Positions 34,679 to 44,235 of a DNA stretch of 64,000 nt are shown here, in pieces. Position 1 is the stretch's first letter, and each line of letters opens with the position of its first letter. The notes under the pieces were generated by a model, which searched no databases, was not told the origin of the DNA, and saw only the letters and a program-made list of their open reading frames with translations. A program made the position numbers and the translations under genes. The DNA is taken from contig CALAYL010000005.1 of the NCBI GenBank assembly GCA_937894725.1, positions 1-64,000 on the forward strand. The letters run 5' to 3'. The DNA is from an uncultured Bacteroidota bacterium. Lineage in GTDB: Bacteria > Bacteroidota > Bacteroidia > Chitinophagales > LD1.

Positions 34679-35614
34679 CTAAAGCAAAGGGGCTAATTGG
34701 CGCAAAAGCGACTCGGCAATTTTAATCTTTGACTGATGTGTCCACCCTGCTATATGTGGCGTAAATATTACGTTTTGACGATTTGATAAGATTTCAAAAA
34801 TTGCTTTTTCAGCAAACGAATAGGTGTCAAATTTTTCATTTTCTAATACATCTAAGGCGACTCCCAAAAGTGCACCACTTATAAGGTTTTTATCTAATAT
34901 GGCGGTTTCAATCACTTTCCCTCTTGAGGTATTGATGAGATAAATTGATTTCTTAAACTGTGTTAGGAAATTTTCATTTACGTAGTGTGTTGTTTCCGTT
35001 GTCAATGGAAGATGCAAGCTCAGTACATCAGCCTGCGCAAAAATACGGTCAAGTGAGGCTTCTTCGATAGCGCTTGTGCCAAAATTTTTTTTGTATTTGT
35101 CGTGCGCCAAGACCTTCACATCAAAGCCCGAAAGTAGTTTAGCGAATGCACTGCCAGTATGCCCAAACCCAATAATACCAACTGTTTTGCCTTTCAGCTC
35201 TTCCCCTCTGTTGGGTTCTCTTATCCATGCTTCTTTTTTGACTTCTGCATTTGCTCTTGGTATATTTCTAAGCAGCGAAAGTAATAGCCCCAACGTATGT
35301 TCCGCTACCGCTTGTGCATTACCATCTGGTGAATTGAAGTAATGGATGTTTTTTTCATTACAAACTGAGGTGTCTATCACTTCCATACCTGATCCCAAAC
35401 GACCTATCCATCGAAGTTTGATAGCTTTTGAAAGCAATTCATTATCACAATTTATTTTACTATTGATAATAAGCCCTTCGTACATGGCTATCGCTGTTAA
35501 AACCTCAGACCTCTTTATGTTTGGGATATACTCGACTATCCAGCCTTTCTGCTCAAACCCCGCTATTAATACAGGCGACACATCGTCTGTAATGAGCACG
35601 CTAGGCATTAGCAA
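34679..35614 (-). CDS. D-3-phosphoglycerate dehydrogenase-like 2-hydroxyacid dehydrogenase
   Basis: An NAD-dependent D-2-hydroxyacid dehydrogenase. Phosphoglycerate oxidation for serine synthesis is the likeliest reaction, but other hydroxyacids are possible. The NAD motif GIIGFGHTGSAFAKLL is near residue 146, the catalytic Arg in LINTSRGKVIE near 228, Glu in ALDVLENEKFD, and His in FTPHIAGWTHQS near 288. At 311 residues it is the short form, without a regulatory ACT domain. The start may be Met3. It overlaps rsmA by 14 bases and is therefore probably in one transcript with it. Confidence 0.85.
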   Translation of the reverse strand: MLMPSVLITDDVSPVLIAGFEQKGWIVEYIPNIKRSEVLTAIAMYEGLIINSKINCDNELLSKAIKLRWIGRLGSGMEVIDTSVCNEKNIHYFNSPDGNAQAVAEHTLGLLLSLLRNIPRANAEVKKEAWIREPNRGEELKGKTVGIIGFGHTGSAFAKLLSGFDVKVLAHDKYKKNFGTSAIEEASLDRIFAQADVLSLHLPLTTETTHYVNENFLTQFKKSIYLINTSRGKVIETAILDKNLISGALLGVALDVLENEKFDTYSFAEKAIFEILSNRQNVIFTPHIAGWTHQSKIKIAESLLRQLAPLL

Positions 35615-36353
35615 TTTGATTGGTAAGGGTGACGAAATCTGCTACCGACAAAGCTTCGGGGCGTAACCGCTCAAACTCACCTAGTGCTGCTACATCACAC
35701 ATTCCCTTTAAACTATTGGAGAGCACTTTTCTACGCTGAGTAAAGGATTGCTTCACGATTTTCTTGAATAAAACTTCATCACAACCTAGCGGTATTGTCT
35801 TCCTACGCAATGCGACCACTCCACTCATGACCTTGGGTGGCGGGGTGAAACATCCTGGTGGCACATCAAGTAAGTATTCACTCTCGTAATATGCCTGCGC
35901 TAGAATGCTCATTACACCATACGCTTTGGTCTTGGGCACTGCGGCTATGCGTTGGGCTACTTCTTTTTGAAACATCCCGATCATACCCGCTACAAGATCT
36001 TTATTGTCAATAATCGTAAACACGATTTGAGTGGATACATTGTAAGGGAAATTGCCTACTATACAAGCAGGAGCCTGCAACAACGAAGGCAAGTCTGCTT
36101 TCAAAAAGTCCTTATGTACAACTTCCAATGTTGGAAATTTTTCTTTTAAAACTTCGACACATCTATTGTCAATTTCGATTACTTTAAAATCAGTGATTTT
36201 TTTTTGTAATAGCCGTTTGGTCAATGCGCCATGCCCAGGCCCAACCTCAGCCACAGAGGCATACCCTGTGAAGTCGCCCATCACTGAAACGATTTTTTTA
36301 AGCATATTTTCATCATGTAAAAAATGCTGCCCGAGAGATTTTTTTAGTTCCAT
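35601..36353 (-). CDS. rsmA: 16S rRNA dimethyladenosine transferase
   Basis: Dimethylates two adjacent adenines near the 3' end of 16S rRNA during 30S assembly (KsgA). The start at 36353 (MELKKSLGQHFLHD) matches the family; the frame is open 60 bases further but that part is unlike it. The SAM motif VAEVGPGHGALTKRLL and the catalytic NFPYNVSTQIV are present. The C-terminal helical domain ends near LRPEALSVADFVTL. About 250 residues, as expected. It is preceded by an exact -7 box and a perfect hairpin. Confidence 0.95.
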   Translation of the reverse strand: MELKKSLGQHFLHDENMLKKIVSVMGDFTGYASVAEVGPGHGALTKRLLQKKITDFKVIEIDNRCVEVLKEKFPTLEVVHKDFLKADLPSLLQAPACIVGNFPYNVSTQIVFTIIDNKDLVAGMIGMFQKEVAQRIAAVPKTKAYGVMSILAQAYYESEYLLDVPPGCFTPPPKVMSGVVALRRKTIPLGCDEVLFKKIVKQSFTQRRKVLSNSLKGMCDVAALGEFERLRPEALSVADFVTLTNQIANA

Positions 36354-36366
36354 ACTTAATAAGTGC

Positions 36367-36374
36367 CAAAAATA
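36367..36374 (-). promoter_or_regulatory. -7 promoter box of rsmA
   Basis: The minus strand reads TATTTTTG (exact TAnnTTTG), 13 bases before the rsmA start codon. It overlaps the left arm of the inverted repeat at 36371-36400. Confidence 0.5.
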
Positions 36375-36400
36375 CGAAAGGCATCGGTAGCTTTCGTATT
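36371..36400. repeat. Perfect 10-10-10 inverted repeat between rsmA and pepA
   Basis: The arms AATACGAAAG (36371-36380) and CTTTCGTATT (36391-36400) pair perfectly around a 10-base loop. It sits in the divergent rsmA-pepA region and covers part of the rsmA -7 box. It has no T-run on either side, so an operator is more likely than a terminator. Confidence 0.6.
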
Positions 36401-36456
36401 TATTCATCAACAAATATCTTTTTATTATACTTTTACGTTCTTAAAATCAACTCAAG

Positions 36457-37905
36457 ATGCTAAAAATAACGCTCGCTAAAGATACAAACGTATCTCAACA
36501 TCAAATCATTCTCGCTAGTCACAATAGCAATATAACTTTGCTCTATCTTCCTAAAGCAGATGAAGCAGCTGTAAAAACAGCACAAAAAGACAAAGCTCCC
36601 CAATACCAACGTACAGAAGCTGACAAATCGCTCACTGTACTTTTTGTAGATGATACTAAAGAAGCTCATGTAGTAGCTGAAAATGTACGTCAAGCAGCCA
36701 ATGGATTAGTCAAGTTTTTGAATAGTCAAAAAACAAAAGAGGCAGTAGTATCATCTGCACTTGCAGATTCGACTTTATTGCTCGCATTCGCTGAAGGAGC
36801 GGCTATGGGTAGCTATCAGTTTTTGAAGTATAAAACGCTAGAAAAAAAACCTAACCCGTTTACAACACTAACTATTGCGAACAAAAGTTTGACCACCGCT
36901 GACATTACTCGTCTAACGACTATAGTAGCGGCCAATTTTTTGGCAAGAGATTTAGTAAACGAGCCATTGTCTTATCTAACTGCTGTACAACTTTCCAAAG
37001 AGATTCAAAAGGCTGGAAAGTCCGCAGGATTTTCAGTAACAGTTTTTGATAAAAAGAAAATTACGGCACTCAAAATGGGTGGTCTTTTGGCTGTAAACAA
37101 AGGAAGTATCGATCCGCCTACATTCACCGTTTTAGAATACAAACCAGCTAAAGCTAAGAATAAGCAACCACTGGTACTCGTAGGCAAGGGCGTAGTGTAT
37201 GACACTGGTGGTCTATCGCTCAAGCCTACTGCCAACTCTATGGATATGATGAAGTGTGATATGGGTGGAGCTGCTACTGTAGTAGGTGCTATGGCTGCTA
37301 TTGCAAAATTGAAATTACCGTATTATATAGTGGGGTTGATACCTGCTACAGACAATAGACCTGGCCAAGAAGCATACGTACCTGGCGATGTAGTACAAAT
37401 GATGAATGGCATCAATGTAGAAGTGCTCAATACCGATGCTGAAGGCAGAATGATATTGGGCGATGCGCTAGCTTATGCAAGCAAGTACAAGCCATCATTG
37501 GTCTTAGATTTTGCCACACTCACTGGAGCCGCCAAAGCTGCTATCGGTTCTTATGGCACTATCTTTATGGGTACTGCTGACGCAGCAACAAAACAAAAAT
37601 TAGTCGCTAGCGGCAACAATGTTTTTGAGCGATTGGTAGAATTTCCATTTTGGGATGAATATAAAAAGTTGGTGAAATCTGAAGTAGCCGATATCAAAAA
37701 TGTAGGAGGGTCTGAAGCGGGTATGATTACGGCTGGAAAGTTTTTAGAACACTTTACAGATTACCCATGGCTACATTTTGACATTGCAGGCACAGCATAC
37801 CTTATGAGCGAAGATAGCTATCGAGGCAAATATGGCACAGGAGTTGGCGTGAGAATGTTGGTCGATTTTGTAACACAGCTAAGCGCTACAGACAAGAATA
37901 AATAA
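36457..37905 (+). CDS. pepA: Leucyl aminopeptidase (M17, cytosolic)
   Basis: Removes N-terminal residues from peptides using two metal ions. Metal and catalytic residues align with E. coli PepA: K244 and D249 in GKGVVYDTGG, K256, D268, D327 and E329 in NTDAEGRMILGDAL, and the bicarbonate-site Arg331. The N-terminal macro-like domain covers about 1-160. The 482-residue length is standard. It is followed 11 bases later by pdxA, so the two are probably co-transcribed. Confidence 0.95.
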   Translation: MLKITLAKDTNVSQHQIILASHNSNITLLYLPKADEAAVKTAQKDKAPQYQRTEADKSLTVLFVDDTKEAHVVAENVRQAANGLVKFLNSQKTKEAVVSSALADSTLLLAFAEGAAMGSYQFLKYKTLEKKPNPFTTLTIANKSLTTADITRLTTIVAANFLARDLVNEPLSYLTAVQLSKEIQKAGKSAGFSVTVFDKKKITALKMGGLLAVNKGSIDPPTFTVLEYKPAKAKNKQPLVLVGKGVVYDTGGLSLKPTANSMDMMKCDMGGAATVVGAMAAIAKLKLPYYIVGLIPATDNRPGQEAYVPGDVVQMMNGINVEVLNTDAEGRMILGDALAYASKYKPSLVLDFATLTGAAKAAIGSYGTIFMGTADAATKQKLVASGNNVFERLVEFPFWDEYKKLVKSEVADIKNVGGSEAGMITAGKFLEHFTDYPWLHFDIAGTAYLMSEDSYRGKYGTGVGVRMLVDFVTQLSATDKNK

Positions 37906-37916
37906 GTAATTAGAGC

Positions 37917-38978
37917 ATGGAAAAAAGAATAAAAATAGGGATCACCATAGGTGACTACAATGGTGTAGGGCCAGAAGTCATCATCAAAATGCTACATGAC
38001 GAGCGAATTTTTAAGCATTGTGATGTGGTGATTTATGGTCAGCGAAGTGTTATCAATTTCTATGCAAAACTTTTGAAAATACAGCACTTTCAACTAAATG
38101 AAGTGACTGATTTGAGTAAACTCAACAGCAAAATACCAAATGTAATCAACTGCTTTGCAGACAATGTAACGATAGCCCCTGGTCAAGCATCTAGCAATGC
38201 TGGCGAAAAAGCACTAGCCTGTTTAGAAAAAGCCGTAGAAGACCTAAAAACGGGAGAAATAGACGCTTTGATAACGGGCCCTGTAAATAAAAACAGCATC
38301 GCTGAACACCTTCCTGATTTTAAGGGACAAACTGAATATATAACCCAAAAAACAGGAGCTTCACAGAGTTTGATGCTATTAGTAGATGAGGGCTTGAGGG
38401 TAGGTCTCGCCACTAACCACATAGCGGTGAAAGATGTAGCAACAGCCATAGATAGTACCCTTTTGACACAAAAAATAGACTTGCTTTACAAAAGCCTACA
38501 GCGAGACTTTATGATACACAAACCACGCTTGGCGGTACTAGGTCTCAATCCACATAGTGGCGACAATGGTTTGATAGGAAAAGAAGAAAAAGACTTGCTA
38601 GCACCACTAGTGCAAAAGGCGAGAGAGCGTGGTATGATTGCACTTGGGCCTTTTGCGGCAGATGGATTTTTTGGTTCGGGTAGCTATATGAGCTTTGATG
38701 GCGTATTGGCTATGTATCATGACCAAGGACTAGCACCATTTAAGACTATTTCATTTAACCGTGGAGTGAATTATACCGCTGGATTGGAGGTTATACGTAC
38801 CTCACCAGACCATGGTACTGGCTACGATATAGCCGGCCATGACAAAGCCTCACCCGACTCGATTAGATCAGCTTTATTTTTGGCTATTGATATTTATAGA
38901 AATAGAGCAATCTATGCTGAAATGACCGCCAACCCTGTAGAAAAGGTAAGACTAAATGATGACAGAGACAATATGTAA
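37917..38978 (+). CDS. pdxA: 4-hydroxythreonine-4-phosphate dehydrogenase
   Basis: Catalyses NAD-dependent oxidation of 4-phosphohydroxy-L-threonine in the DXP-dependent route to pyridoxal phosphate. The start KIGITIGDYNGVGPEVI is the family signature. The metal ligands are in ATNHIAVKDV, NPHSGDNGLIG and MYHDQGLAPFK, and DHGTGYDIAG is near the end. The 353-residue length fits Bacteroidota PdxA. Its start lies 11 bases after pepA. Confidence 0.95.
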   Translation: MEKRIKIGITIGDYNGVGPEVIIKMLHDERIFKHCDVVIYGQRSVINFYAKLLKIQHFQLNEVTDLSKLNSKIPNVINCFADNVTIAPGQASSNAGEKALACLEKAVEDLKTGEIDALITGPVNKNSIAEHLPDFKGQTEYITQKTGASQSLMLLVDEGLRVGLATNHIAVKDVATAIDSTLLTQKIDLLYKSLQRDFMIHKPRLAVLGLNPHSGDNGLIGKEEKDLLAPLVQKARERGMIALGPFAADGFFGSGSYMSFDGVLAMYHDQGLAPFKTISFNRGVNYTAGLEVIRTSPDHGTGYDIAGHDKASPDSIRSALFLAIDIYRNRAIYAEMTANPVEKVRLNDDRDNM

Positions 38979-39026
38979 CGTCAGATTTTGGGAAAAAATT
39001 ATTTCTTTATAACAAAATAAACACTC

Positions 39027-39524
39027 ATGAAAGCAAATTACACCCTCATATTTTTGACAGCCATAATCCCACTTTTTGTGGGTACAATTTGGTATAATCC
39101 TAAAGTGCTCGGAACTATTTGGATGAAAGAAGCTGGTATAAAAACAGACGACCCCAAGCCAAATATGTTTTTGCTTTTAGGACTCACTTACGTACTTGGG
39201 CTTATGCTCAGTTTATCGATGTATCAGGTTACAATTCACCAAATGGGTTTGTATGCTATGTTTCAAGGAAATGCAGACGCACTAAATCCAGCTACAGAAT
39301 TAGGAAAAACGATTGTCAGCTTGATGGAGCAATACGGTACCAATTTCAGAAGTTTTAAGCATGGTGCGTTGCACGGGAGTATTATGGGTGTGTTTTTTGC
39401 CCTACCTATTATCGCTATCAATGCCTTGTTTGAAAAACGAGGTGGTAAATATATCTTGATTCATTTTGGTTATTGGGTTATCACACTAGCGCTGATAGGA
39501 GGAGTGGTATGCGGATGGGCATAA
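39027..39524 (+). CDS. DUF1761 membrane protein
   Basis: A 165-residue protein with four predicted membrane helices (about 5-22, 50-68, 115-135 and 145-163). The DUF1761 signature FVGTIWYNPKVLGTIWMKEAG covers residues 17-37. Its function is unknown. It is 48 bases downstream of pdxA on the same strand and may be co-transcribed. Confidence 0.8.
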   Translation: MKANYTLIFLTAIIPLFVGTIWYNPKVLGTIWMKEAGIKTDDPKPNMFLLLGLTYVLGLMLSLSMYQVTIHQMGLYAMFQGNADALNPATELGKTIVSLMEQYGTNFRSFKHGALHGSIMGVFFALPIIAINALFEKRGGKYILIHFGYWVITLALIGGVVCGWA

Positions 39525-39607
39525 TCTACCCTTCAATTTTAAGTTTATACCCCAAAAACTAATTTAGCTATTTCACGTTTAGATAATTATAGCTATTTTG
39601 TGATTCG

Positions 39608-42334
39608 ATGAAGATAAAACTCCTTTGGTTAGCGATGTTGATCGCACCGTACTTTGCTCAAGCTTCGCATATCAGGGCGGGAGAGATTTATTATAAAGTA
39701 ATAGGCCCATTAACTATTAAAGCTACGGTAGTAACCTATGCAAAAATAACAGGCATCAATCCTGGTGCAGATCGTGACGAAATCCCTGTGCAATGGGGTG
39801 ATGGAACTTCTTCAATAGCTAGTCGAATCAATGGCCCTCAAAACCCTAGTACGGGTTATCCTCACTTTGGTGAAGACGTGGGCAACAACGTTAAAAAAAA
39901 TATTTACGAAGCTACCCATGTATTTCCTGGCATTCCTCCTCCTCCCAACAACTTTTTTGTGATCTCGGCTGCCGATTCTTTACGAAATAATGGCATTATC
40001 AACATCAATAATGGAGCCTCTGATGGTGTGATTTTTTATGTAGAAGACACCCTAAAATTTCCGAATGACCTTGCTAACATCGGATTCAACTCTTCGCCCG
40101 TATTGCTCAATCCACCCATTGACTATGGCAATGTGAACGACACTTTTTACCACAATCCATTAGCCTTTGACCCAGATGGAGACAGTTTGATTTATGAGCT
40201 CATACAACCCTTGCAAACTCGTGGTGTACCTGTGCCCCTCTACAAATATCCAAACGAGATCGTACCAGGGCCTTTAAACAAAGTATTTCTCAATCGATTT
40301 ACCGGAGAGTTTATCTGGGCTACTCCGCAGCGAACAGGGATATACAACATTGCCATATTAATAAGAGAATATCGAAGGGGTATATTGATGGGTACAATGA
40401 TTCGAGATATGCAAATCATTATTGAAAATGGCAACAACGACCCACCTCAAATTGAAGGACTACTCGACACCTGTGTGAGAGCGGGCGACAATCTCAATAT
40501 CACGGTGACAGCCACAGATCCGCAAATAACTCAAACAGTGACACTCTCTGCCAATGGTGGACCTATGCAGGTAGCTAACAACAAAGCTACCTTTCCTACC
40601 GTTTCTGGAAATCCGGTAAGCGGTATTTTTATGTGGCAAACCATTTGTGAGCATATTCAAAAGCAGCTATATACTGTGGTCTTCAAGGCAGAAGACAACT
40701 ACTCCATACCGCTGGTAGATCAAGAAACCTGGACGATAGAAGTAATCGCTCCACCACCACTCAATCTACAAGCTACTCCTCAAAGACAATCGGTAACTTT
40801 AAATTGGGACGCATACAATTGTAGCTCGTTTACCAATTTTAGAGGATTCTCGATTTGGCGAAAATTGGGCAGCAATCCTTTTGTGCCCACCTATTGTGAA
40901 ACAGGACTAGCTGGCAGAGGCTATACAAAAATAGCAGATCGTGTACAATCCCTCAACTATATTGATAACACAGTCATTCGCGGCAATGAATATTGCTATC
41001 GAATTTTAGCACACTTTTCTACAAAGTCGCCAAATGGAATCTTTGAATGGGATTTGGTAGAAAGTGTACCATCGACAGAGGTGTGCGTGGTGTTGCCGTT
41101 GAGTGTGCCAGTATTAACGAAAGTAAGCGTAACAAATACCGATCCTACGGCAGGCACCATAGATGTAGCATGGATAAAACCGTTGGTAGGAGTCACCAAC
41201 CTCGACACTATCTTAGACGCTCCTCCTTATCGATATGAGCTGTATCGTGCTACTGGTTTTGCACCCTCAAGTGCCGCGCTCGTATATACTGTGTCTCGAA
41301 ACTCATACTACGATTTGAACGATACAACGTTTACTGATACCGTCATAAATACTACAGACAATCCTTATACTTATCAACTCGTATTCAAATCTGCAACAGA
41401 TCCCGTGGGTGTGTCTGATCCTGCATCTTCAGTCTATTTAAGCATAGCGCCAAGCGATCAAAGATTGGCGCTGTCTTGGAATTTTCAAACACCTTGGCTA
41501 AATGATACATTTCATGTATTCAGAAAAAATAATCTTACCAACCTTTTTGAATTTAGAACCTCGACCACTTCCTCAAACTACCTTGATACAGGACTTGTAA
41601 ACGATACGACCTACTGCTATTATATCAAATCATTTGGGCACTATAGCATCCCTTTGATACAACGACCGTTAGTGAATCTTTCTCAAATTTCATGCGCATT
41701 TCCAAGAGATACCATACCGCCTTGCTCACCGAGGCTTAGCGTGCATACTCCTTGCGAAAATTTAATCTCAGATTCTTTCAAATTGGAAAATAAATTGAGC
41801 TGGACATTTGATGAAAGTTGTGGAGCAGACATTGTGCGCTACAATATCTTTTTTCAAGAAGATAGCACTGGCGCAGTATCACTGATAGGAAGTACTTTCG
41901 CCAAAGAAGACACCACTTATCTGCATGCTCTACCACAAAATATAGCTGGCTGTTATTTTGTGACTGCACTCGACAGATTAAATAATGAAAGCCCAAAAGA
42001 CAATCGTGTGTGTGTAGATAATTGCCCTATTTACGAACTACCCAACACTTTTACTCCAAACGGAGATGGGGCTAATGATTTATTTACCCCTCGCAAGCCA
42101 TATAGATTTGTGAGTAGAGTGGAATTTAAGGTGTTTAACCGCTGGGGGGAAAAAGTATTTGAGACTACAGACCCTGAACTCAACTGGGATGGCAAGGATC
42201 AAAAGACGGGAAAAGCGATGCCCGATGGAGTATATTATTATGGAGGATATTATTACGAATCGCATTTGGGAGGAGAAATAAAACGACCACTACCATCCAA
42301 AAAAGGAGGAGGATTTATTGAACTTTTGCGCTAA
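39608..42334 (+). CDS. Large surface protein with T9SS type B (CHU_C) sorting domain
   Basis: 908 residues with a signal peptide (about 1-19, QASHIRAGE). The N-terminal half has cadherin/Ig-like beta modules (for example NPLAFDPDGDSLIYEL near 181). The middle has fibronectin-III-like segments around 385-480, 520-600 and 690-790, several with paired Cys. The C-terminal ~90 residues (PNTFTPNGDGANDLFTP, then VFNRWGEKVFET and NWDGKD) are the gliding-motility-associated CHU_C type B signal. Such proteins are T9SS cargo displayed through PorP/SprF-type partners, possibly the one at 14352-15329. A role as an adhesin is inferred. ribE follows after 11 bases. Confidence 0.88.
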   Translation: MKIKLLWLAMLIAPYFAQASHIRAGEIYYKVIGPLTIKATVVTYAKITGINPGADRDEIPVQWGDGTSSIASRINGPQNPSTGYPHFGEDVGNNVKKNIYEATHVFPGIPPPPNNFFVISAADSLRNNGIININNGASDGVIFYVEDTLKFPNDLANIGFNSSPVLLNPPIDYGNVNDTFYHNPLAFDPDGDSLIYELIQPLQTRGVPVPLYKYPNEIVPGPLNKVFLNRFTGEFIWATPQRTGIYNIAILIREYRRGILMGTMIRDMQIIIENGNNDPPQIEGLLDTCVRAGDNLNITVTATDPQITQTVTLSANGGPMQVANNKATFPTVSGNPVSGIFMWQTICEHIQKQLYTVVFKAEDNYSIPLVDQETWTIEVIAPPPLNLQATPQRQSVTLNWDAYNCSSFTNFRGFSIWRKLGSNPFVPTYCETGLAGRGYTKIADRVQSLNYIDNTVIRGNEYCYRILAHFSTKSPNGIFEWDLVESVPSTEVCVVLPLSVPVLTKVSVTNTDPTAGTIDVAWIKPLVGVTNLDTILDAPPYRYELYRATGFAPSSAALVYTVSRNSYYDLNDTTFTDTVINTTDNPYTYQLVFKSATDPVGVSDPASSVYLSIAPSDQRLALSWNFQTPWLNDTFHVFRKNNLTNLFEFRTSTTSSNYLDTGLVNDTTYCYYIKSFGHYSIPLIQRPLVNLSQISCAFPRDTIPPCSPRLSVHTPCENLISDSFKLENKLSWTFDESCGADIVRYNIFFQEDSTGAVSLIGSTFAKEDTTYLHALPQNIAGCYFVTALDRLNNESPKDNRVCVDNCPIYELPNTFTPNGDGANDLFTPRKPYRFVSRVEFKVFNRWGEKVFETTDPELNWDGKDQKTGKAMPDGVYYYGGYYYESHLGGEIKRPLPSKKGGGFIELLR

Positions 42335-42345
42335 TAAAACAAACT

Positions 42346-42942
42346 ATGTTTACGGGAATTATTGAAACACTCGGCACGATTGTAGCTATCGAAAAAAATG
42401 GGGTATGCACTGACTTTATCATCCATTCAGGCATTTCAAATCAGCTAAAAATAGATCAAAGCGTAGCGCACAATGGGGCTTGCCTTACCGTAGTAGAAGT
42501 CAATGGCGATAAGCATCGAGTAACGGTGATACCAGAGTCGATAGCCAAAACAAACATTGGAGATTGGCAGTTAGAAAAAAAAATTAATTTAGAACGATGT
42601 ACGCAAGTAGGTAGTCGCCTCGATGGCCATATTGTAGCTGGACACGTAGATCAAACAGCTATTTGCATAAAACGGATCAATCTAGAAAACAGTTGGATTT
42701 TTACATTTAAATATATTCCCTCGCTACAAGCTTTGATAGTGGAGAAAGGCTCTATTACGATTGATGGCATTAGCCTCACCGTATTTGATGTGGTCGATGA
42801 TTTATTTTCGGTAGCTATCATACCCTATACTTTTGAGCATACGACCATGCATCAAGTGTGCGAAGGCACTAAGGTGAATATTGAATTTGACTTAGTGGGA
42901 AAATATGTAGCTAAGATGGTACAGCTCAAAAAAACAAATTGA
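42346..42942 (+). CDS. ribE: Riboflavin synthase alpha chain
   Basis: Dismutates two 6,7-dimethyl-8-ribityllumazine molecules into riboflavin. Two tandem lumazine-binding domains are visible: MFTGIIETLGTI with HNGACLTVVE, and GHIVAGHVDQTA with SITIDGISLTVFD. The 198-residue length is normal. No FMN riboswitch is seen upstream, since the preceding gene ends 11 bases before it. The next gene follows by 4 bases. Confidence 0.96.
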   Translation: MFTGIIETLGTIVAIEKNGVCTDFIIHSGISNQLKIDQSVAHNGACLTVVEVNGDKHRVTVIPESIAKTNIGDWQLEKKINLERCTQVGSRLDGHIVAGHVDQTAICIKRINLENSWIFTFKYIPSLQALIVEKGSITIDGISLTVFDVVDDLFSVAIIPYTFEHTTMHQVCEGTKVNIEFDLVGKYVAKMVQLKKTN

Positions 42943-42946
42943 AAAA

Positions 42947-44158
42947 TTGAAAGTTAAAAAGAAAATAGCCGTAATAGGTGGAGGTGCAGCGGGCTTTTTT
43001 TTTGCCATAAATTGCGCTGAAAAAAAGCCCTTGTACCAAATTGATATTTTTGAAAAATCGCCTAAGGTACTTGAAAAAGTGCGCATCTCAGGTGGGGGTA
43101 GGTGCAATGTAACACATGCCTGTTTTGAGCCAAAAGCACTTGCCAAAAATTACCCGCGAGGTGAAAAAGAAATGATAGGGCCCTTTTATCAATTTCAACC
43201 ACAAGATGTGATAGCATGGTTTGAAAAAAGAGGAGTGAAACTCAAAACTGAGGCTGATGGACGCATGTTTCCGACAACCGATAATTCAGAAACTATTATG
43301 GATTGTTTTTTGAACGAAGCAAAGAAAAACAACATCACTATACATACCCAAACTGGCATAGATGCTATAAAAAAAACAACTAATGGGTGGTTAATAAAGC
43401 CATCTAGAGATAGCGAAAAAAGCTATGATGCCGTATTTGTAGCTACGGGCAATGCAGCTAAAATGTGGGAGATACTCGCAGCCATAGGACATAATCTCGC
43501 ACCACCTGTACCATCTCTTTTTACGTTTAAAATTAAGGATAAATTGATTGATGATTTGATGGGTGTATCAGTCAAAAATGCCACCGTAAAGTTTGATAAA
43601 AAAAATCAAGAAACAGGACCTATACTGATTACCCACTGGGGGTTGAGTGGACCAGCGATTTTGCGGCTATCGGCTTGGGGTGCAAAAGCATTGTCGGAAG
43701 TAAATCATCAATTTCAACTCATCGTAAACTGGACAGGCACTCAAAACTCCAACCAAGTTTCTGCACTATTTAAACAACAAAAAAACATTCATTCTAAAAA
43801 ACAAATTACCAATCAAAATTTATTTGACATTCCCACACGACTTTGGGAAAGATTATGTGAAATAGCCGGTATTAAAGAAACCGAAATCTGGGCGGACACA
43901 AGCAATAAGAAACTAGAAGTCCTAGCGCAGCATTGTACAAATTATCATTTTGACGTAATGGGAAAAGCTACGAATAAAGATGAGTTTGTAACCGCAGGTG
44001 GGGTGAATTTGAGAGAAATTGACTTCAAGACGATGGAGAGCAAACTGTTTTCTGGTCTATATTTCGGTGGAGAAGTGTTGAATATAGATGCTATCACAGG
44101 AGGCTTCAACTTTCAGGCAGCATGGACTACAGCTTGGGTAGCTGCAAAAGCGATATAA
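42947..44158 (+). CDS. HI0933/YhiN-like FAD-dependent oxidoreductase
   Basis: A flavoprotein of the BaiN/YhiN group; substrate unknown. The FAD motif IAVIGGGAAGFFFAINCAEK and the family signature RISGGGRCNVTHACFEP lie in the first 65 residues. The C-terminal FGGEVLNIDAITGGFNFQAA closes the FAD site. The only start that gives the complete Rossmann motif is a TTG at 42947, 4 bases after the ribE stop, so it is probably translated by coupling to ribE. A flavoprotein next to riboflavin synthase may simply reflect an operon of convenience. 403 residues, typical. Confidence 0.88.
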   Translation: MKVKKKIAVIGGGAAGFFFAINCAEKKPLYQIDIFEKSPKVLEKVRISGGGRCNVTHACFEPKALAKNYPRGEKEMIGPFYQFQPQDVIAWFEKRGVKLKTEADGRMFPTTDNSETIMDCFLNEAKKNNITIHTQTGIDAIKKTTNGWLIKPSRDSEKSYDAVFVATGNAAKMWEILAAIGHNLAPPVPSLFTFKIKDKLIDDLMGVSVKNATVKFDKKNQETGPILITHWGLSGPAILRLSAWGAKALSEVNHQFQLIVNWTGTQNSNQVSALFKQQKNIHSKKQITNQNLFDIPTRLWERLCEIAGIKETEIWADTSNKKLEVLAQHCTNYHFDVMGKATNKDEFVTAGGVNLREIDFKTMESKLFSGLYFGGEVLNIDAITGGFNFQAAWTTAWVAAKAI

Positions 44159-44235
44159 GTTTTAATTTTCTAAATAAAAGCAAAAAATAGTAATCTTGGC
44201 ACAAGATTCGTTTAAAACAAATCAAACACAAAACC

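Noticed and set aside
36354..36413. Longer N-terminus for RsmA
   Set aside because: Family members start at MELKKSLGQHF; the extra stretch covers the promoter box and hairpin.
44192..44208. Small hairpin AATCTTG-GCA-CAAGATT before the DUF4476 gene
   Set aside because: A 7-bp AT-rich stem with 3-base loop and no T-run; too weak to call a terminator or operator.
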